Assembly (NCBI RefSeq): GCF_016734805.1 | Contig: NZ_JAERQG010000002.1 | Span: 310,001-374,000 of the forward strand | Length of the DNA: 64,000 nt | DNA from: Marivirga atlantica | GTDB taxonomy: Bacteria > Bacteroidota > Bacteroidia > Cytophagales > Cyclobacteriaceae | Direction of reading: 5' to 3' | Shown here: positions 27,847 through 35,036 of the stretch, one piece after another | Position numbering within the stretch: position 1 is the stretch's first letter | Layout: every line of letters begins with the position of its first letter | Notes under the pieces: generated by a model | The model's input: the letters and a program-made list of their open reading frames with translations, nothing else | Database searches by the model: none | What the model was told of the DNA's origin: nothing | Position numbers and translations under genes: made by a program

Positions 27847-28923
27847 ATGGATAATAAAGCAGAAGATTTTCTTTTCAAATATCTTAACAATGCCGCACCT
27901 ACAGGTTTTGAAACTAGCGGACAGAAACTTTGGCTAGATTATATCAAACCTTATTCAGATTCATACATTCAAGATAATTATGGTTCAGTAGCAGCCATAA
28001 TAAATCCTGATGCACCGTATAAGGTGGTTATTGAAGCCCATGCTGATGAAATAAGCTGGTTTGTAAATTATATTTCAGATGATGGCTACATTTATGTTGT
28101 CAGAAACGGAGGATCTGATCATCAGATAGCACCATCTAAAAGAGTTAATATCCATACAGATAAGGGAATAGTAAAAGGTATATTCGGCTGGCCGGCTATT
28201 CACGTTCGAAATAAAGAGAATGATATTAAACCCGAACTCAAGAATATATTTATTGATATTGGAGCCGAATCAAAAAAGGAAGCTGAGGAAATGGGAGTTA
28301 CTGTAGGTTCAGTGATTACTTTTGAAGATGACCTCATGTATCTGAAAGATAAACAGTATTTGGTAGGTAGAGCACTTGATAATCGTATAGGTGGTTTTAT
28401 GATTGCTGAGGTTGCCAGAAAAATTCATGAAAATAAGGATCAAATTCCTTTTGGCTTATACATAGTAAATGCTGTGCAAGAAGAAGTTGGTCTAAAAGGA
28501 GCTCAAATGATAGCTCATAAAATCAAACCTGACGTAGCTGTAATAACAGATGTTTGTCATGATACGCAGTCTCCTCTGTATAATAAGATAGAAAGTGGTG
28601 ATCAGAAGGCTGGTGATGGGCCTGTTCTTACATTTGGTCCTGCGGTGCAGAATAATTTACTTAAAATGCTGATTAAGAATGCAGAAGATAAAAAAATCAA
28701 GTATCAAAGAGCCGCAGCAAGCCGTGCAACAGGCACTGATACTGATGCCTTTGCATATTCCAATGAGGGAGTTCCTTCAGCTTTAGTATCACTTCCACTC
28801 AAATATATGCATACCACTGTAGAAATGGTACATATGAATGATGTACAGGCTGTTATAGATTTACTTTATCAGTTTGTGGTTTCGTTAAACAATGAGCATG
28901 ATTTCCGCTATAATCTAACATAA
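27847..28923 (+). CDS. M42 family metallo-aminopeptidase/endoglucanase-type hydrolase
   Basis: A 358-residue cytoplasmic metallopeptidase. The two-metal site is visible: His/Asp in VIEAHADEIS, Asp in GRALDNRIGG, catalytic Glu-Glu in VQEEVGLKGA, Asp in VITDVCHD and His in KYMHTTVEMVH. Known members are aminopeptidases or deblocking enzymes, sometimes named glucanases. A TAGCTTTG sequence at 27807-27814 matches the -7 consensus, but no TTG is placed for -33. It follows the amidohydrolase by 72 bases. Confidence 0.92.
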   Translation: MDNKAEDFLFKYLNNAAPTGFETSGQKLWLDYIKPYSDSYIQDNYGSVAAIINPDAPYKVVIEAHADEISWFVNYISDDGYIYVVRNGGSDHQIAPSKRVNIHTDKGIVKGIFGWPAIHVRNKENDIKPELKNIFIDIGAESKKEAEEMGVTVGSVITFEDDLMYLKDKQYLVGRALDNRIGGFMIAEVARKIHENKDQIPFGLYIVNAVQEEVGLKGAQMIAHKIKPDVAVITDVCHDTQSPLYNKIESGDQKAGDGPVLTFGPAVQNNLLKMLIKNAEDKKIKYQRAAASRATGTDTDAFAYSNEGVPSALVSLPLKYMHTTVEMVHMNDVQAVIDLLYQFVVSLNNEHDFRYNLT

Positions 28924-29015
28924 CTTAGAAAAATCTTACTTCTGAAAGCTTATTGCATTTATTCTATTTACTGCTCATAATCAGTGCGTTACCTTTGTAG
29001 CATAAATTATCAATA

Positions 29016-29555
29016 ATGCGAAAGAATTTGAATCAAATGAAAAGAATTGGAAAGGTAGTTGCACTAATCGGATTGCTGTTGTTAGGTTTTACAGTAAAAT
29101 CTGCTGATAGACCAATGCATGAAATCCATTCTATGTTAATGTTTAATTTCATTAAATATGTAGAATGGCCTGAAACTTCTAAATCAGGTAACTTTGTAAT
29201 CGGTGTCTACGGTGACGATGAAGTATTAAATACTTTAAAAACCTTTTATACTAACAGGTCTGTGAAAGGACAGAATGTGCAAATTGTAAAGATTACAGAT
29301 GTGAATAGTATCAACAGTGCGCATGTAGTTTACTTGGCTGATGATATGAACAGTCAATTCGATGAAGTAAAAGCTAAATTTAGTGGTAAGCCTACACTTA
29401 TCATTACTGACGGTAATAATCTTGGTAAAAAAGGTAGCTGCATCAATTTTAAGGAAATTGGCGGGAAGTTAAAGTTCGAAATTAATCAAGCTTCAATACA
29501 ACAAAATAACTTAAAGGTATCCAATCAACTAGCAAGCATGGGTATCATGATATAA
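29016..29555 (+). CDS. DUF4154 (YfiR-like) periplasmic protein, copy 1
   Basis: A 179-residue exported protein of the YfiR/DUF4154 family. The family signature is RPMHEIHSMLMFNFIKYVEWP. Its signal peptide is VVALIGLLLLGFTVKSA. An internal ATG at 29037 is an alternative start that would give a more ordinary signal peptide. In Pseudomonas, YfiR is a periplasmic inhibitor of the diguanylate cyclase YfiN, but no cyclase gene is near. A TACCTTTG at 28990-28997 matches the -7 consensus. A strong terminator follows, so the second copy is probably transcribed separately. Confidence 0.82.
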   Translation: MRKNLNQMKRIGKVVALIGLLLLGFTVKSADRPMHEIHSMLMFNFIKYVEWPETSKSGNFVIGVYGDDEVLNTLKTFYTNRSVKGQNVQIVKITDVNSINSAHVVYLADDMNSQFDEVKAKFSGKPTLIITDGNNLGKKGSCINFKEIGGKLKFEINQASIQQNNLKVSNQLASMGIMI

Positions 29556-29584
29556 AGTTTCATTTAGTAATGGTTTAGTTTTTT

Positions 29585-29623
29585 AACCCTGTCATTGTAT
29601 AAAAATACAAGGCAGGGTTTTTA
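29585..29623 (+). terminator. Rho-independent terminator after first DUF4154 gene
   Basis: Arms AACCCTG (29585-29591) and CAGGGTT (29613-29619) can extend inward through TTGTAT/ATACAA, and are followed by a T-rich tract. It begins about 30 bases after the stop codon. Confidence 0.8.
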
Positions 29624-29754
29624 ATTTTTATAAGATAAAATATAATTATAGCATAACATCCTGATTATCTTTATTTTTAGGTACAGTATTTGAATTAATA
29701 ATTCACAAAAAAATTATAGATTTAAAGGTTGAATTACATAAAATTTTGGGGGAA

Positions 29755-30279
29755 ATGAAGAAAGTTTTACAAACACTTATTTTAATACCATTTTTAATTG
29801 TTGGACTTCAAACGAATGAAATCCAGGCTCAAAGACCAATGCATGAAATTCACTCGATGCTTATTTTTAACTTTATCAAGTATGTTGAGTGGCCTGAAGA
29901 GTCAAAAACGGGAGATTTTGTAATTGCTGTTTATGGAGATGATGGCGTATATGACCAGTTAGCTAAGTTTTATGGAGCAAAACCGATCAAGGGTCAGAAT
30001 GTAAAAGTAATAAATGTTAATAGTGTTGGAGAAATTAATAACGCACACATAATTTATTTAGCAGATAGTAAAAGTGGTAATTTTGACGAGGTGATAGCCA
30101 AAGTAGCCGGAAAGCCTACAATGGTTATTACAGATAAAAATGGTTTGGGTGAGAAAGGCTCTAACATCAATTTTAAAACAGTTGGTGGTAAATTGAAGTT
30201 TGAACTTAACCAAGCTGCATTTGATAAAAATAAATTGAAAGTATCGAGCCAATTGGTAAGTATGGCAATTGTAATCTGA
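29755..30279 (+). CDS. DUF4154 (YfiR-like) periplasmic protein, copy 2
   Basis: A tandem paralog of the preceding gene, sharing RPMHEIHSML, NFIKYVEWPE, VYGDD, GKPT and the end LKVSxQLxSM. I place the start at ATG 29755, giving MKKVLQTLILIPFLIVGL; a TTG nine bases upstream only adds three residues. The 174 residues carry a signal peptide ending near IQAQ. The two copies differ most in the central region, which suggests an old duplication with retained fold. The partner and signal are unknown. Confidence 0.82.
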   Translation: MKKVLQTLILIPFLIVGLQTNEIQAQRPMHEIHSMLIFNFIKYVEWPEESKTGDFVIAVYGDDGVYDQLAKFYGAKPIKGQNVKVINVNSVGEINNAHIIYLADSKSGNFDEVIAKVAGKPTMVITDKNGLGEKGSNINFKTVGGKLKFELNQAAFDKNKLKVSSQLVSMAIVI

Positions 30280-30309
30280 TTGCTTAAAAACTTGCAACTA
30301 ACATAAGTA

Positions 30310-30344
30310 AATGCTTCTTTGGTGGAACTAAAGAAGCATTTTTT
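30310..30344 (+). terminator. Rho-independent terminator touching the next start codon
   Basis: A perfect 11-bp stem, AATGCTTCTTT (30310-30320) with AAAGAAGCATT (30330-30340), followed by a run of T to 30344. The very next base is the A of the ATG of the BtuF-like gene. Confidence 0.85.
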
Positions 30345-31133
30345 ATGAAAACGGTTAGAGATCAACTCAATGAAATAGTACAATGCAAATCTGATACAGT
30401 TAGAATAGTTAGTCTGGTGCCCTCATTAACTGAGGTTTTGTCTGACTTAGATTTGGAACAGGAAACAGTTGGTGTAACTAAGTTTTGCGTTCACCCTAAA
30501 CATTGGAAGTCAGAAAAAGTCATAGTTGGTGGTACAAAGAAATTTCATCATGACAGAATAGATGAACTGAAACCAACTCTTATAATTGCCAATAAAGAAG
30601 AGAATACTTCTGAAGATATAAGTCAATTAAAAAGGAAGTATCCTGTTTATGTGAGTAATATTAAGAGTGTAAACGACTGTTTGCATTTCATTGCTGATAT
30701 TGGACTTCTCTGTAACAAACCTACTCAAGCTCAGAATTTAATTGTTGAGATTAGTGAAGCAGCAAGTAAGATTCAATCAGTTGAAAGAGGTTTGTCAGTA
30801 GCATATTGTATCTGGAAATCTCCTTATATGTTTGCAGGGACTGATACTTTTATCAGCCATATGTTACATAGAGCGGGTTTAAAAAATGTAATCGAGGATG
30901 AAAGATATCCAGAAATTGACATTGAGCTTTTAAAAGTATATAAACCAGATATTGTTATGCTTTCTTCAGAACCTTATCCTTTTCAGCAAGAAGATGCAGA
31001 CTACATTGAAAGTAAACTGTCAGGTACTAAGGTATTATTGGTAGATGGCGAAATCTTTAGCTGGTATGGCAGCAGAATTCTTAAAGCACCTGAATACATT
31101 AATTCATTGCTCAGTCAATTCAAAACCGACTGA
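30345..31133 (+). CDS. BtuF/helical-backbone metal-receptor-like protein without signal peptide
   Basis: A 262-residue member of the periplasmic binding protein family of cobalamin/iron transport (IVSLVPSLTEVL at ~21-32, typical of the BtuF N lobe). It lacks any signal peptide or lipobox, so it is expected in the cytoplasm. Cytoplasmic BtuF-like proteins are common in Bacteroidota and their role is unclear. The only reasonable start, ATG 30345, directly follows a terminator T-tract, so its transcription may rely on read-through or an unseen start. Its 3' end overlaps the convergent aroA by 30 bases. Confidence 0.8.
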   Translation: MKTVRDQLNEIVQCKSDTVRIVSLVPSLTEVLSDLDLEQETVGVTKFCVHPKHWKSEKVIVGGTKKFHHDRIDELKPTLIIANKEENTSEDISQLKRKYPVYVSNIKSVNDCLHFIADIGLLCNKPTQAQNLIVEISEAASKIQSVERGLSVAYCIWKSPYMFAGTDTFISHMLHRAGLKNVIEDERYPEIDIELLKVYKPDIVMLSSEPYPFQQEDADYIESKLSGTKVLLVDGEIFSWYGSRILKAPEYINSLLSQFKTD

Positions 31134-32360
31134 TTTAAGGTCTGTCCAGAAACTTGGGTAAGACTTATTAACTACATCAATTTCATCAATTAATAAAGGT
31201 CCTTTTAGTGCCAAAGGAGCAAAGCTCATAGCCATTCTATGGTCTTCATAAGTATGAATGTTAATAAGCTCGGTAAATGAGAATTCTTTTGCCTTCATTT
31301 CCCAAACGCCTTTTGATGATTCTGTAAGGCTGCAGTTAAATTTGCTTATTTCATTATGAAGGGCTTTTATTCTGTCAGTTTCCTTAATTCTAAGACTTTC
31401 CAGTCCTGTCATTTTTAAATTTACCTTGAGAGCGGCACAGCACGCCACTACTGTTTGAGCTAAGTCAGGAAACTCTTTGAAATCAATTTCCAGCCATTCT
31501 GGTAATTCATTATTATTTTTTATCAAAATAATTCCTTCTTGATCATAAGTGCTTTGTACTCCTAATTTTTGCATGATTGGCCTAATGGCTTGATCGCCTT
31601 GGAGACTATCCTCTTTAAGGCCCAATAATTTAATGCTTCTTCCTATCTTACTCAGAGCAATAAACGAAAACCAATAACTGGCGCCTGACCAATCGGATTC
31701 AATTGTATGCTCAATGGCTTTATACTCTTGATTTTCAATACGTAATGCCGAACCTAGTTTTTCTACTTTAATACCTGCTTTAGCCATTAAACCAATGGTC
31801 ATATCAATGTAGGGCTGACTATAAATAGGAGCTAAGATGTTAATAGCAAGTCCTTTCGGCAATAGAGGAGCAACCATTAAAAGGGCAGAAATATATTGGC
31901 TACTTACATTTCCTGGGATGCTAATTTCTTGATTGGTTTGTTCTTTAAAAGGATTGATCGATAGAGGAGGGTAACCTTCTTTTTCCAAATAATTAATTTG
32001 ACAACCAATTGATCGAAGTGCTTCTACCAAAATACCAATTGGGCGTTGTTTCATGCGCTGTGTTCCTGTTATTACAATTTGCTTTTGTGTGGTAATTGCT
32101 AAAAAAGCGGTTAAAAAGCGCATAGTTGTACCGGCATCTAAAACATCAAGTTCTGTATTTGATTGATCTATACTGCCAAGCAAACGAGAAAGTGTTTGTG
32201 TGTCACGTGCCGAGGATAGGTTGTTGATTGTGGTGGAACCATTGGTAGTTAATGCTTTAATAATTAGCATTCGGTTGGCTTCACTTTTTGAACTTGGCAG
32301 ATTTATCTTCTGATTTTGTTCATTCGTAGAATTTTGTCGGTAATTAACTAAATAATTCAA
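31104..32360 (-). CDS. aroA: 3-phosphoshikimate 1-carboxyvinyltransferase (EPSP synthase)
   Basis: Sixth step of the shikimate pathway: joins shikimate-3-phosphate and phosphoenolpyruvate. The 418 residues contain LPSSKSEANRML, DAGTTMRFLTAF, GTQRMKQRPIG, SSQYISALLM, SDWSGASYWF, KETDRI and YEDHRMAMSFAPLAL, all active-site blocks of the family. The start is TTG at 32360, forced because the next ATG lies inside the conserved SKSEANRM motif. It is 5' to 5' with the YtxH gene, with a 76-base gap. Divergent in detail from class I enzymes, but all key residues are present. Confidence 0.93.
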   Translation of the reverse strand: MNYLVNYRQNSTNEQNQKINLPSSKSEANRMLIIKALTTNGSTTINNLSSARDTQTLSRLLGSIDQSNTELDVLDAGTTMRFLTAFLAITTQKQIVITGTQRMKQRPIGILVEALRSIGCQINYLEKEGYPPLSINPFKEQTNQEISIPGNVSSQYISALLMVAPLLPKGLAINILAPIYSQPYIDMTIGLMAKAGIKVEKLGSALRIENQEYKAIEHTIESDWSGASYWFSFIALSKIGRSIKLLGLKEDSLQGDQAIRPIMQKLGVQSTYDQEGIILIKNNNELPEWLEIDFKEFPDLAQTVVACCAALKVNLKMTGLESLRIKETDRIKALHNEISKFNCSLTESSKGVWEMKAKEFSFTELINIHTYEDHRMAMSFAPLALKGPLLIDEIDVVNKSYPSFWTDLKSVGFELTEQ

Positions 32361-32436
32361 ATTATTCTTAATTTATTTAAAACGAATTTTATAAATTAAA
32401 CGTTATAACGCTATCAATTTTTAATCTTAAAGAACC

Positions 32437-32670
32437 ATGAGTACAGCAAGTAAATCATTTGTTACTTTTCTAGCTGGAGCTGCAGCCGCTACTGCTGCTG
32501 CTATTTTCTTAAAAAGTGAAAACGGAAGAAAAGTAAAAGATACTGTTTCAGACAGATTTCGAAAAAATGTTCGTGGCATAAGAGATGTGAAATCACCAGA
32601 TTGGATGGATGAATTGGGTGATTCAGCTCGGACAACCACAAAGAAATTTAAAGAAAGAATCGGTCTATAA
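32437..32670 (+). CDS. Small YtxH-domain protein
   Basis: A 77-residue protein with one N-terminal hydrophobic Ala-rich segment (FLAGAAAATAAAIFL) followed by a charged tail containing NGRKVKDTVSDRF, the pattern of YtxH/gas-vesicle-like stress proteins. It probably associates with the membrane. Its last 6 bases overlap the end of the convergent aroB gene, and it interrupts the otherwise one-directional aro cluster. Function unknown. Confidence 0.75.
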   Translation: MSTASKSFVTFLAGAAAATAAAIFLKSENGRKVKDTVSDRFRKNVRGIRDVKSPDWMDELGDSARTTTKKFKERIGL

Positions 32671-33681
32671 GCAGTTATCAAGCGCATTTAATATAGTGTT
32701 TTCGGATACTGCAATGTCATAATTAGCTTCTCCTATTTTATTTAGGAGGCTCATTCTTATATCGCCATTCTGATTTTTCTTATCTTGTTTACAAAGCCTT
32801 AGGATGTTTTCTCTTAAGGCTTTTTTGATTTTTAATGGCCCATAGATTTTTAACAAGCTTTCATTAATTTGATTCAACTCCTCTTGAGGGATATACTCAA
32901 GCTCATATGCAATGGATGCCTCGCATCTCATGCCATGAGCAATTGCTTCACCGTGTAAGAGTGGCTCGTTGCTATTTAATAAAGCTGATTCCAATGCGTG
33001 CCCAATGGTATGCCCAAAGTTTAAAATTTTTCTCAATCCTTTTTCATTAGGATCTTTCTCGACCACCTTTTGCTTTATGCTCACAGAGTTTTCCAAGAGT
33101 TGATTGCTAATTAGGTTGAAGTCACAACCGACTAAATCTTTCCAGTGTTGAGCATCAGCAATTAGTCCATGTTTTAGCATCTCCGCAAAACCCGACCTTA
33201 GCTCTCTTTCCGGCAGTGTTTGATGAAAACTAGTATCTATAAGAACAAACTCGGGCTCATTAAATACACCAATTTGATTTTTATAGCCATTAAAATCAAT
33301 TCCTGTTTTACCACCAACACTTGCATCAACTTGTGATAAAAGCGTGGTAGGCAAATTGATAAATCTGATTCCTCGTTTATAAGTACTCGCACAAAAGCCT
33401 CCTATGTCCGTAATTACGCCACCTCCTAAATTGATAAGTAGTGCATTTCTGTCAGCGTTTTGTTGGCTGAGACTATTCCATATCAGTTGACAACTGTTGA
33501 TATCCTTATGCTGCTCGCCAGCTTCTATCTGAATAAGCGTATGGTCTGGTAGCATTCCCCTTACTAAGGGGTAACAGTGTTTAAATGTATTTTCATCGAC
33601 TAAGATGAATATACTGCTGTAGCTCAATGCACTAAGTAATTTTTCTATTGATTGTGCTTTTTGGAAATAGAGTTTACTCAT
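32665..33681 (-). CDS. aroB: 3-dehydroquinate synthase
   Basis: Second step of the shikimate pathway: cyclises DAHP to 3-dehydroquinate using NAD and a divalent metal. The 338 residues include the NAD/phosphate loop INLGGGVITDIGGF, LPTTLLSQVDASVGGKTGID, Glu of SGFAEMLKHG, and HTIGHALE plus LLHGEAIAHG with the metal-binding His residues. The start ATG at 33681 overlaps the stop of the DAHP synthase gene in an ATGA arrangement, so translation is coupled and aroB falls under the upstream attenuator. Confidence 0.94.
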   Translation of the reverse strand: MSKLYFQKAQSIEKLLSALSYSSIFILVDENTFKHCYPLVRGMLPDHTLIQIEAGEQHKDINSCQLIWNSLSQQNADRNALLINLGGGVITDIGGFCASTYKRGIRFINLPTTLLSQVDASVGGKTGIDFNGYKNQIGVFNEPEFVLIDTSFHQTLPERELRSGFAEMLKHGLIADAQHWKDLVGCDFNLISNQLLENSVSIKQKVVEKDPNEKGLRKILNFGHTIGHALESALLNSNEPLLHGEAIAHGMRCEASIAYELEYIPQEELNQINESLLKIYGPLKIKKALRENILRLCKQDKKNQNGDIRMSLLNKIGEANYDIAVSENTILNALDNCL

Positions 33682-34778
33682 AGAATTTTTGCGGTCGCAT
33701 CTTTTGATGCAATTTGCTTCTCTTGTCTTTTTACTGATTCATCATGAATGGCCACAAGGAGACTCTTCATGAATTTTTCACTCATATCTTTTTTAACACC
33801 TAAGGCTATTCTATCTGCCAAAACTGATTGCCAGCGTGCGCCTTGATATACGGATAATTTGTGAACCTTCTTGTAAGCACCTATTTGGTCTATCAGGTGA
33901 AATCTATCAGACAATAAATCTATTAATTTCTGGTCGATATGATCTACAGACTCTCTTAATTCTTTTAGGTTAGCCGGGATTTCTGTTTCCATATCAATTT
34001 TTTCACGGAAAGAAATCTCTTTTAACATGCTCAATAGCTCATTTGGTGTAATTTGCTGCTTGGCATCGCTCCATGCCTCTTTTGGATTTGGGTGAGTTTC
34101 AATCATGAGTCCGTCCATTCCGAAATTGAGTGCTCGCTGTGATATATCTTTAATCATGCTGGCTTTGCCACCAATATGGCTAGGGTCATTAATTATCTCT
34201 ATATTAGGCAATTCTAATTTCAGCTGCATAGCAAGATTCCAGTTAGGTTTATTCCTGTATATTTTATCATAAGGATCTGCGAAGCCTCTGTGTATGGCGG
34301 CTAATTTTCTAATACCAACTGCATGCAGTCTTTCAATGGCACCCATCCATAAAGCCATATCAGGATTAATCGGGTTTTTAACCATAACGGGTATGTCTAC
34401 ACCTTTAAGAGAATCGGCAATTTCTTGAACAGAAAATGGATTTACGGTTGTTCTGGCACCTATCCATAATACGTCAATATCATGTTTTAGAGCTGCTTCA
34501 ACGTGAGCGGTATTAGCAACTTCAATACAAATTGGAATACCTAGACTTTCTTTTGCTTTTTGCAATAGGGGTAAGGCCTCTTCACCCAAACCTTCAAAGT
34601 TACCCGGGCGTGTTCTGGGCTTCCATACACCACCGCGAAACATGTTTATTTCAGACTTTCCTTTAAAACTTTCGCAAAGGCTGTCTATTTGCTGTTCGGT
34701 TTCTACACTGCATGGTCCGGCAATCACAACCTGTTCTCCTAGTCCGAGGCCCCAATCTTTCATTTTTAATGTTTCCAT
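33678..34778 (-). CDS. Bifunctional DAHP synthase / chorismate mutase type II (attenuator-controlled copy)
   Basis: First step of the shikimate pathway fused to the first step of Phe/Tyr synthesis. Residues 1-~255 form a KDPS-like DAHP synthase (VIAGPCSVETEQQ, FRGGVWKPRTRP, WIGARTTVNPF, VKNPINPD, NDPSHIGGK). Residues ~270-366 form a chorismate mutase type II helix bundle (LRESVDHIDQKLIDLLSDR; YQGARWQSVLADR). ATG at 34778, 26 bases past the terminator of a Phe/Tyr leader. It is a paralog of the gene at 35037-36104. Coupled to aroB through a 4-base overlap. Confidence 0.94.
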   Translation of the reverse strand: METLKMKDWGLGLGEQVVIAGPCSVETEQQIDSLCESFKGKSEINMFRGGVWKPRTRPGNFEGLGEEALPLLQKAKESLGIPICIEVANTAHVEAALKHDIDVLWIGARTTVNPFSVQEIADSLKGVDIPVMVKNPINPDMALWMGAIERLHAVGIRKLAAIHRGFADPYDKIYRNKPNWNLAMQLKLELPNIEIINDPSHIGGKASMIKDISQRALNFGMDGLMIETHPNPKEAWSDAKQQITPNELLSMLKEISFREKIDMETEIPANLKELRESVDHIDQKLIDLLSDRFHLIDQIGAYKKVHKLSVYQGARWQSVLADRIALGVKKDMSEKFMKSLLVAIHDESVKRQEKQIASKDATAKIL

Positions 34779-34804
34779 CTTCTGTTTTTGTTAAAGTTTT
34801 GAGC

Positions 34805-34885
34805 AAAAAAAAGCCCGACTCTTATCGAATCGGGCTTGTGCTTATTATTAATTAGTTTTTACATACTAGAACAAGGACCGATTCG
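34805..34885 (-). promoter_or_regulatory. Attenuator: terminator and antiterminator of the Phe/Tyr leader
   Basis: On the minus strand the terminator stem is AAGCCCGA (34830-34837) with TCGGGCTT (34811-34818) followed by eight T (34805-34812). The 5' arm region CCGATTCG (34826-34833) is perfectly complementary to CGAATCGG (34878-34885) in the end of the leader ORF, forming an antiterminator. That same leader segment continues into GTCCTTGT (34871-34878), complementary to ACAAGGAC (34921-34928) just before the Phe/Tyr codons. These are the 1:2, 2:3 and 3:4 pairings of classical ribosome-mediated attenuation. Confidence 0.88.
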
Positions 34886-34939
34886 CTGAAGCGGATAGTA
34901 AAAAAAGTAAAAATAAAATTGTCCTTGTGTGTTATTCAT
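34859..34939 (-). CDS. Phe/Tyr leader peptide (attenuation peptide)
   Basis: A 26-codon ORF too short for usual gene calling. After ATG at 34939 the peptide runs to a block FYFYFFYY (codons 8-15), then PLQRIG and a stop at 34859. Eight uninterrupted aromatic codons are not expected by chance and match the end products controlled by DAHP synthase-chorismate mutase. A stop codon lies in frame just upstream, so ATG is the only start. The promoter predicts transcription to begin almost at this ATG, so the leader may be translated leaderless. Stalling at Phe/Tyr codons would cover segment 1 and permit the antiterminator. Confidence 0.88.
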   Translation of the reverse strand: MNNTQGQFYFYFFYYPLQRIGPCSSM

Positions 34940-34943
34940 GTAT

Positions 34944-34973
34944 CAAATGTAAGTGACTGATTTTTAAAACCAA
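34944..34973 (-). promoter_or_regulatory. Bacteroidota-type promoter of the attenuated aro operon
   Basis: Read on the minus strand: TTG (34971-34973), 19 bases, TACATTTG (34944-34951). It matches the TTG-N19-TAnnTTTG consensus exactly, and has the same spacing as the MoxR promoter in this window. The -7 box ends only four bases before the leader ATG. The promoter lies in the gap after the first DAHP synthase gene, so the second copy and aroB can be transcribed independently. Confidence 0.75.
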
Positions 34974-35036
34974 ATAAAATTTTATCTTTTTCACTCAGTT
35001 CAAGATTTGTTCTAAAACTACTAAAGTATTGAAAGG

